From contig CAZARN010000004.1 in NCBI GenBank assembly GCA_964487565.1, forward strand, positions 124,001 to 188,000: a stretch of 64,000 bases of DNA, in the 5' to 3' direction. The position numbers were made by a program, and so were the translations under genes. The first letter of the stretch is position 1, and every line of letters begins with the position of its first letter. This document shows positions 59,800-64,000 of this stretch, in pieces. The notes beneath the pieces are model-generated. The model had not been told where the DNA came from. It saw only the letters and a program-made list of their open reading frames with translations, and made no database searches. This DNA comes from Phil1 sp964487565. Lineage in GTDB: Bacteria > Bacillota > Clostridia > Christensenellales > CAG-138.

Positions 59800-60514
59800 A
59801 ACAATAGGTCTTAAAAAGAATTTCGGCGCGCTGCACGTCCTCAAGGGCGTGAGCGAGAATGTGGAAAAGGGCGAGGTCGTATCCTTGATAGGGCCGTCGG
59901 GAAGCGGAAAAAGCACTTTCCTGCGCTGTCTCAACATGCTTGAAACACCCGATGAAGGAAAGGTCGTGTTCGAAGGGACCGTGCTTAACGACAAGGGCGC
60001 GGACATTAACCTTTGCCGCAGAAGAATGGGCATGGTGTTCCAGAACTTCAACGTTTTTCCGCATCTGACATGCCTTGAGAACATAACCATGGCGCCTGTA
60101 CTGCTCAAGGTGTGCACGAAGGAGGAGGCGTATGACAAAGCCTGCGGTCTTCTTAACAAGGTAGGCCTTTATGACAAGATCAACGAGCATCCGGGCAGGC
60201 TGTCGGGCGGACAGAAACAGAGGCTTGCGATCGTGCGCGCGCTTGCGATGGAACCGGATGTGATGCTTTTTGACGAGCCTACGAGCGCGCTCGATCCGGA
60301 GATGGTGGGAGAGGTGCTTTCCGTTATACGCGAGCTTGTAAAAAGCGGCATGACCACATTGATCGTGTCGCATGAGATGGGATTCGTGCGCGAGGTATCG
60401 GACAGGGTGCTTTTCATGGATGACGGAATGATCGTGGAGCGGGGAAACCCGCAGGAGATATTCTCCCATCCGCAGAATATGCGCACGCAGGATTTTTTGA
60501 GTAAAGTTCTTTGA
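59792..60514 (+). CDS. Amino-acid ABC transporter ATPase, GlnQ type
   Basis: A 240-residue ATPase: Walker A GPSGSGKS, Q-loop MVFQNFNVFPH, signature LSGGQKQR, Walker B VMLFDEPTSALDPE, H-loop SHEM. Length and motifs are standard for polar amino-acid importers. The start is GTG at 59792, supported by GAAAGGAG 11-12 bases upstream and by overlap with the permease gene. Completes a one-SBP, one-permease, one-ATPase importer. Confidence 0.95.
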   Translation: MIETIGLKKNFGALHVLKGVSENVEKGEVVSLIGPSGSGKSTFLRCLNMLETPDEGKVVFEGTVLNDKGADINLCRRRMGMVFQNFNVFPHLTCLENITMAPVLLKVCTKEEAYDKACGLLNKVGLYDKINEHPGRLSGGQKQRLAIVRALAMEPDVMLFDEPTSALDPEMVGEVLSVIRELVKSGMTTLIVSHEMGFVREVSDRVLFMDDGMIVERGNPQEIFSHPQNMRTQDFLSKVL

Positions 60515-60527
60515 TGCGAATAAAATG

Positions 60528-60551
60528 AAGGCCGCCCGTAAAGGCGGCCTT
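60528..60551. terminator. Terminator between amino-acid ABC operon and dacF-like gene
   Basis: AAGGCCGCC (60528-60536) pairs with GGCGGCCTT (60543-60551) around CGTAAA. It lies between convergent genes and can serve both. Confidence 0.85.
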
Positions 60552-60574
60552 TGTTATCGGATCACACGAAGCGC

Positions 60575-61963
60575 TCAGCGAAGCTTGCTGCGATAGGCGC
60601 GGCGGCGTCTTGCGACACGGCGCTTGCGGCGCTTTGAAGAGATGATCTTTGCAATGAGAACGATGATGAGAAGCGCGATCACGAGGCAAAGCCAGAACAC
60701 GATGGTACTGCCGCCGTTGTCGCTGCTGCCGGGATCGGCTGTTTCAAGGGCGAGCGGACTGGAGCTCGGCTGAGACACAGGCTCGTTTGAGGCCGCGGCA
60801 ACATCGCGCGAAGCATAAACCTTGGCGGTGAATATTGTGGAGCCGTCATATTGATATGATACAAGGCCGCATTCGTCGCCGGCGGCGACAGGCGCCGTGA
60901 GGTTGTTTATGGCTTTTGACTGGGTGAGAAGCGAAGGGTCCGATTGTATCTTTTCGATCGTTGACTTGAGCGAGGATACTGTGACGCTTTCAAGATCGAT
61001 ATTGAGCGTCAGCAACCCGCCCTCGGGATCATCCGCAGCCGCGCCGGATACGGACGCCTGCAGCGTTGACTCAAGCCCGAGCGATGAAGCGTTTATCGTT
61101 GCAAAGTTCGAGAAACCCCATTCGAAGAACTTGGCGGCGTTTTCAAAACGGTAATCAGCGCTGACTTTGTTTGAATAATCGCCGAAAAGCACAAGGATAA
61201 GCTCCACGTCGCCTTTTTTGGCGGACGCCACAAGACAGCGGCCGGCGTTGTCGGTGTCGCCGGTTTTTATACCGTTTGCATATTGATACTCAAAGCTGTC
61301 CTTGCCCTCCTTGGTGTGGATGAGCTTGTTTGTGTTCTCCCAGTGATAGCCGTCGCTGTCCTTGTTGGTCGGCGCGGCGTCATATGTTTCTGTTGAAACG
61401 ATCTTGCGGAACGTTTCGTTTTGCATGGCGTAGCGCGCAAGGATGGCCATATCGTATGCGGTGGTATAATGATCTTCCTTGTGAAGCCCGTTGGCTTTTG
61501 TGAAATGCGTGTCCGTCATGCCGAGAGATTGCGCCTTTTGCGTCATGAGTTCCGCAAACGCGCTTTCGCTTTGCGCAAAATGCTCTGCGATCGCTTTGGC
61601 GGCGTCGTTGCCGGATTCAAGCATCATGCCGTAAAGAAGATCGATGAGCGGCATCTGCTCATTGCGCACTATGTTTATAACGGAGCCGCGGGTTTCAACG
61701 TTTTCTCCGACAGTCACGGTTTCATTGATATCCTCGCACATTTCAATGGCAAGGATACAGGTCATGATTTTTGTTGTGCTGGCCGGATATGCCTGCTCGT
61801 GAGAATTCTTCTCATAGAGTACGGCGCCTGAGCCGGCATCGATAAGACAAACATACGGCGTTGACACGGAAGCGGGATCGAACTCGTCCGCTGTCGCTGC
61901 GGATGCGTATAGCGGACATAAAGCCAGCGCAAGCGCAATAATGAATGAAACGAGCTTTTTCAA
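60575..61963 (-). CDS. D-alanyl-D-alanine carboxypeptidase, DacF-like
   Basis: A 462-residue penicillin-binding protein of the S11 family: signal peptide (1-23), S62-T-T-K65 active site, S117-G-N119 and K233-T-G235 motifs, then a PBP5-type C-terminal domain (about 275-380). A C-terminal hydrophobic helix (about 422-440) is followed by a very Arg/Lys-rich tail, a membrane anchor. It trims the terminal D-Ala from peptidoglycan stem peptides outside the membrane. The start is TTG at 61963 with AAAGGAC upstream. Confidence 0.95.
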   Translation of the reverse strand: MKKLVSFIIALALALCPLYASAATADEFDPASVSTPYVCLIDAGSGAVLYEKNSHEQAYPASTTKIMTCILAIEMCEDINETVTVGENVETRGSVINIVRNEQMPLIDLLYGMMLESGNDAAKAIAEHFAQSESAFAELMTQKAQSLGMTDTHFTKANGLHKEDHYTTAYDMAILARYAMQNETFRKIVSTETYDAAPTNKDSDGYHWENTNKLIHTKEGKDSFEYQYANGIKTGDTDNAGRCLVASAKKGDVELILVLFGDYSNKVSADYRFENAAKFFEWGFSNFATINASSLGLESTLQASVSGAAADDPEGGLLTLNIDLESVTVSSLKSTIEKIQSDPSLLTQSKAINNLTAPVAAGDECGLVSYQYDGSTIFTAKVYASRDVAAASNEPVSQPSSSPLALETADPGSSDNGGSTIVFWLCLVIALLIIVLIAKIISSKRRKRRVARRRRAYRSKLR

Positions 61964-62169
61964 AGGATCTGTCCTTTCCTGTGAATGCCGCGAACACGCG
62001 GCTTATTGGACATTATAGCAAAACATGACCGTGATTGTACAGCTTTCGTGACAGAAAATGTCGATTTGAATGCCGGTTCGTAATTCGCGGCTGTATTGCG
62101 CTTTATAATATGATATAATTATGTGGTCTATTGGGCAATATGTATATGAATAACCTGTGTGGAGGTATT

Positions 62170-62886
62170 ATGGCGAAGAGGATACTGCTTGTTGACGATG
62201 AGCCGCTGATGATAAAGGGGTTGAAATTCTCCCTGGAGCAGGATGGATATGAGACGGATTCTGCAATGGACGGAGAGCAGGCGCTTGAAAAGCTGCGCGC
62301 GGGCGGTTATGACCTTGTGCTGCTCGATGTGATGCTGCCGAAGCTTTCCGGCCTTGAGGTCTGCCAAAGCGTGCGCGAAATAAGCGACGTTCCCATAATC
62401 ATGCTCACGGCAAAGGGCGATGACATGGACAAGATCCTCGGCCTTGAATACGGCGCGGATGATTATATAGCAAAGCCGTTCAACATGCTTGAGGTGAAGG
62501 CGCGCATCAAGTCGATCCTGAGAAGGACCGGCGCGGCGAGGGAGCAGCAGCCAAAGATGGAGCTTTCTTCAAAGGAGCTGACGATCAACGTCGGCACGCG
62601 CGCGGTCAGCGTCAGGGGCGAGAGCGTCGCCCTGACGGGGAAGGAATTCGATCTTCTGCGCCTGCTGATGAGCAATCCCGGAAAGGCATTCAGCCGTGAG
62701 GAGCTGCTCGACGAGATATGGGGAACGGAATATCTTTCCGAGGCCGGCAGCGTGAAAGAACAGGAAAAGCGCATACGCACGGTGGACGTGCATGTGCGGC
62801 GTCTGCGCGAGAAGATCGAAAAGGACGATACGCATCCCGAATACATCATGACGCAGTGGGGGGTTGGATACTACTTTGCGCAGTAA
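62170..62886 (+). CDS. OmpR-family response regulator
   Basis: A 238-residue regulator: receiver domain with acidic pocket DDE (9-11), phosphorylated D53 in LVLLDVMLP, Thr in MLTAKGD and Lys in AKPF, then a winged-helix DNA-binding domain (about 130-238) with LTGKEFDLLRLLMSNPG, RTVDVHVRRLREKIE and RGVGY-like WGVGYYF. The layout is typical of PhoB/WalR/RegX3-like regulators. It overlaps its partner kinase by 11 bases. The RBS is GGAGG. Confidence 0.96.
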   Translation: MAKRILLVDDEPLMIKGLKFSLEQDGYETDSAMDGEQALEKLRAGGYDLVLLDVMLPKLSGLEVCQSVREISDVPIIMLTAKGDDMDKILGLEYGADDYIAKPFNMLEVKARIKSILRRTGAAREQQPKMELSSKELTINVGTRAVSVRGESVALTGKEFDLLRLLMSNPGKAFSREELLDEIWGTEYLSEAGSVKEQEKRIRTVDVHVRRLREKIEKDDTHPEYIMTQWGVGYYFAQ

Positions 62887-64000
62887 GCGGTTTTTCGGCT
62901 CGATTCGCACAAGGATGGTTGCGGTTTATCTGCTTGTGACGCTGATCGCGCTCATGGCGATAAGCTTTACTGTCGCCATGCTTGTCGAAAGCTCCCTTGT
63001 GACGCAAAGGACCGGGACTCAGCTTGAAGAAACGACGCGCCTTGCGCTGGAGCTTTCACCCGATATCGGGGAAAGCGATACCGCGAAGCTCTATAAGCTT
63101 TGCGTTTCGCGCGCGCAGGAGATGGGCGGGCGCGTGCTGGTGCTTGATACGGACTCAGTCGTGCAGATCGATTCCGCATCATATCAGACGGGTGAGCGCC
63201 TTGCATACAGAGAAGTGCGCGATGTGCTCATCGGCAACAAGGAAGCGTCTTACGGTTTCCACAGGATAAAAAGGGAAACCGAGGAAGGCGCATGGGAGCT
63301 TGTTGACAATTCGGTATGGGCTGTGTATTACACGGCGCCCATCACTGTTGAGGGAGTATATGTCGGCGTGGTGCTGTTCAGTTCGTTATTGCAGGATGTC
63401 GAAGACAGCGTAACGGCGATAATCCAGCAGATCGCGGTCGTGTTTGCGATCGTGGCCGCTGTGATGATGATACTGACATTCACGCTTTCCAACATTGTGA
63501 CAAAACCCATAACTGAACTTACAAACGCCATCAGGCGCATGGGCAAACAAAAGGGAGTTCGCGTCGACATAAAGGGCGCGGGCGAAATGACGGAGCTTGG
63601 CGAGGCGTTTAATCGCATGAGCGAACAGATCGAGGATCATGACCGAATAAGGGACGAATTCGTTTCAAATGCGTCGCATGAGCTTAAAACGCCGCTTGCA
63701 ACGATGAAACTGCTTTCCGAATCAATATTATATGAAGAAAATCCCGATCCGGCGGTGATGAAGGAATTTTTCGGCGACGTGGATCACGAGGTGGACAGGC
63801 TCTCGCGTGTGATCGGGGATCTTTTGCGGCTTGTGCGCTTTGACGAAAGCGATGAACCGTTGAAGCCGGAGCCTGTAAGGCTTGACAGGGTGGTCTCCAT
63901 GGCGGTCGAAAGGCTTTCGACAATGGCCCAAAGCAAGGGCATAGAGCTGAAATGCAGCGTGATGCCGGTCACAGTGGACGGTGAAGCGAACAAGCTCGAT
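62876..64000 (+). CDS. Sensor histidine kinase, partial at right edge
   Basis: An open frame from TTG at 62876 to the window end (375 codons, no stop). It has a membrane segment at about residues 14-36, an extracytoplasmic region (about 37-180), a second segment at about 182-205, a HAMP domain with ITELTNAIRRM, and a HisKA domain with the phospho-acceptor H268 in SNASHELKTPLA. The window ends before the ATPase N box, so catalysis cannot be checked. An ATG at 62915 is an alternative start. It follows and overlaps the response regulator gene, so the two form one system, resembling PhoR/WalK types. Confidence 0.92.
   Translation, partial: MRSKRFFGSIRTRMVAVYLLVTLIALMAISFTVAMLVESSLVTQRTGTQLEETTRLALELSPDIGESDTAKLYKLCVSRAQEMGGRVLVLDTDSVVQIDSASYQTGERLAYREVRDVLIGNKEASYGFHRIKRETEEGAWELVDNSVWAVYYTAPITVEGVYVGVVLFSSLLQDVEDSVTAIIQQIAVVFAIVAAVMMILTFTLSNIVTKPITELTNAIRRMGKQKGVRVDIKGAGEMTELGEAFNRMSEQIEDHDRIRDEFVSNASHELKTPLATMKLLSESILYEENPDPAVMKEFFGDVDHEVDRLSRVIGDLLRLVRFDESDEPLKPEPVRLDRVVSMAVERLSTMAQSKGIELKCSVMPVTVDGEANKLD

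Noticed and set aside
1..64000. Possible CRISPR arrays, insertion sequences, prophage, rRNA or tRNA genes
   Set aside because: No regularly spaced direct repeats, transposase or integrase motifs, tRNA cloverleaf with TTCRA loop, or rRNA-like stretches were noticed on reading either strand; a dedicated tRNA scan was not possible.

Overview
The window looks like a chromosome segment of an anaerobic, spore-forming Firmicute (class Clostridia), probably an uncultured gut or rumen lineage. The evidence is a SpoVT-type sporulation regulator, a T-box leader in front of valS, the nth-obg-yhbY and nadD/yqeK-rsfS housekeeping blocks, Firmicute-type RBSs (AGGAGG), consensus sigma-A promoters, many lipoprotein ABC binding proteins and moderately high GC. 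I saw no rRNA, tRNA, CRISPR array, insertion sequence or phage gene.

Positions 1-21200 are the accessory heart of the window. A minus-strand operon (HAD hydrolase, Fe3+/phosphonate/sugar-phosphate-type ABC transporter, small membrane protein, metallo-beta-lactamase-fold hydrolase) is followed by a second minus-strand operon (LacI regulator, PHP phosphoesterase, PfkB kinase, MgtC-like protein). Opposite these run four tandem HAD paralogs, a circularly permuted relative of cofactor-independent phosphoglycerate mutase (iPGM), and then uxaE-iolM-iolN-iolO-iolG. The last five genes match the Thermotoga-type route from myo-inositol through scyllo-inosose, a diketo-inositol and 5-keto-L-gluconate to D-tagaturonate and D-fructuronate. 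Four near-identical palindromes (CGCAAACGTTTGCG) sit just downstream of four sigma-A promoters and appear to tie these operons into one LacI regulon. My reading, an inference, is a locus that imports and dephosphorylates a phosphorylated compound, possibly an inositol phosphate, and degrades the cyclitol.

Positions 21200-31760 hold a compact candidate structured RNA before a small membrane protein, a complete dipeptide/oligopeptide ABC transporter (SBP, two permeases, two ATPases), a PP2C-like phosphatase, an alpha/beta hydrolase, an M18 aminopeptidase (a plausible partner for peptide uptake) and spoVT.

Positions 31777-44930 carry a lipoprotein, a UgpBAEC/MsmX-type sugar ABC operon whose binding protein has an unusual C-terminal membrane anchor, a chorismate mutase-TctCBA-U32 peptidase operon, a lipoprotein serpin, and a divergent pair of small proteins driven from a mirrored promoter region.

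Positions 44931-64000 are mostly housekeeping: T-box-valS, a 48-residue membrane protein, an MtaA/UroD-like protein, a DUF421/DUF4363 pair, an ABC-2 exporter, nth-obg-yhbY, a nadD-yqeK fusion with rsfS, an amino-acid ABC transporter, a DacF-like D,D-carboxypeptidase, and an OmpR/HisKA two-component system whose kinase runs off the right edge.
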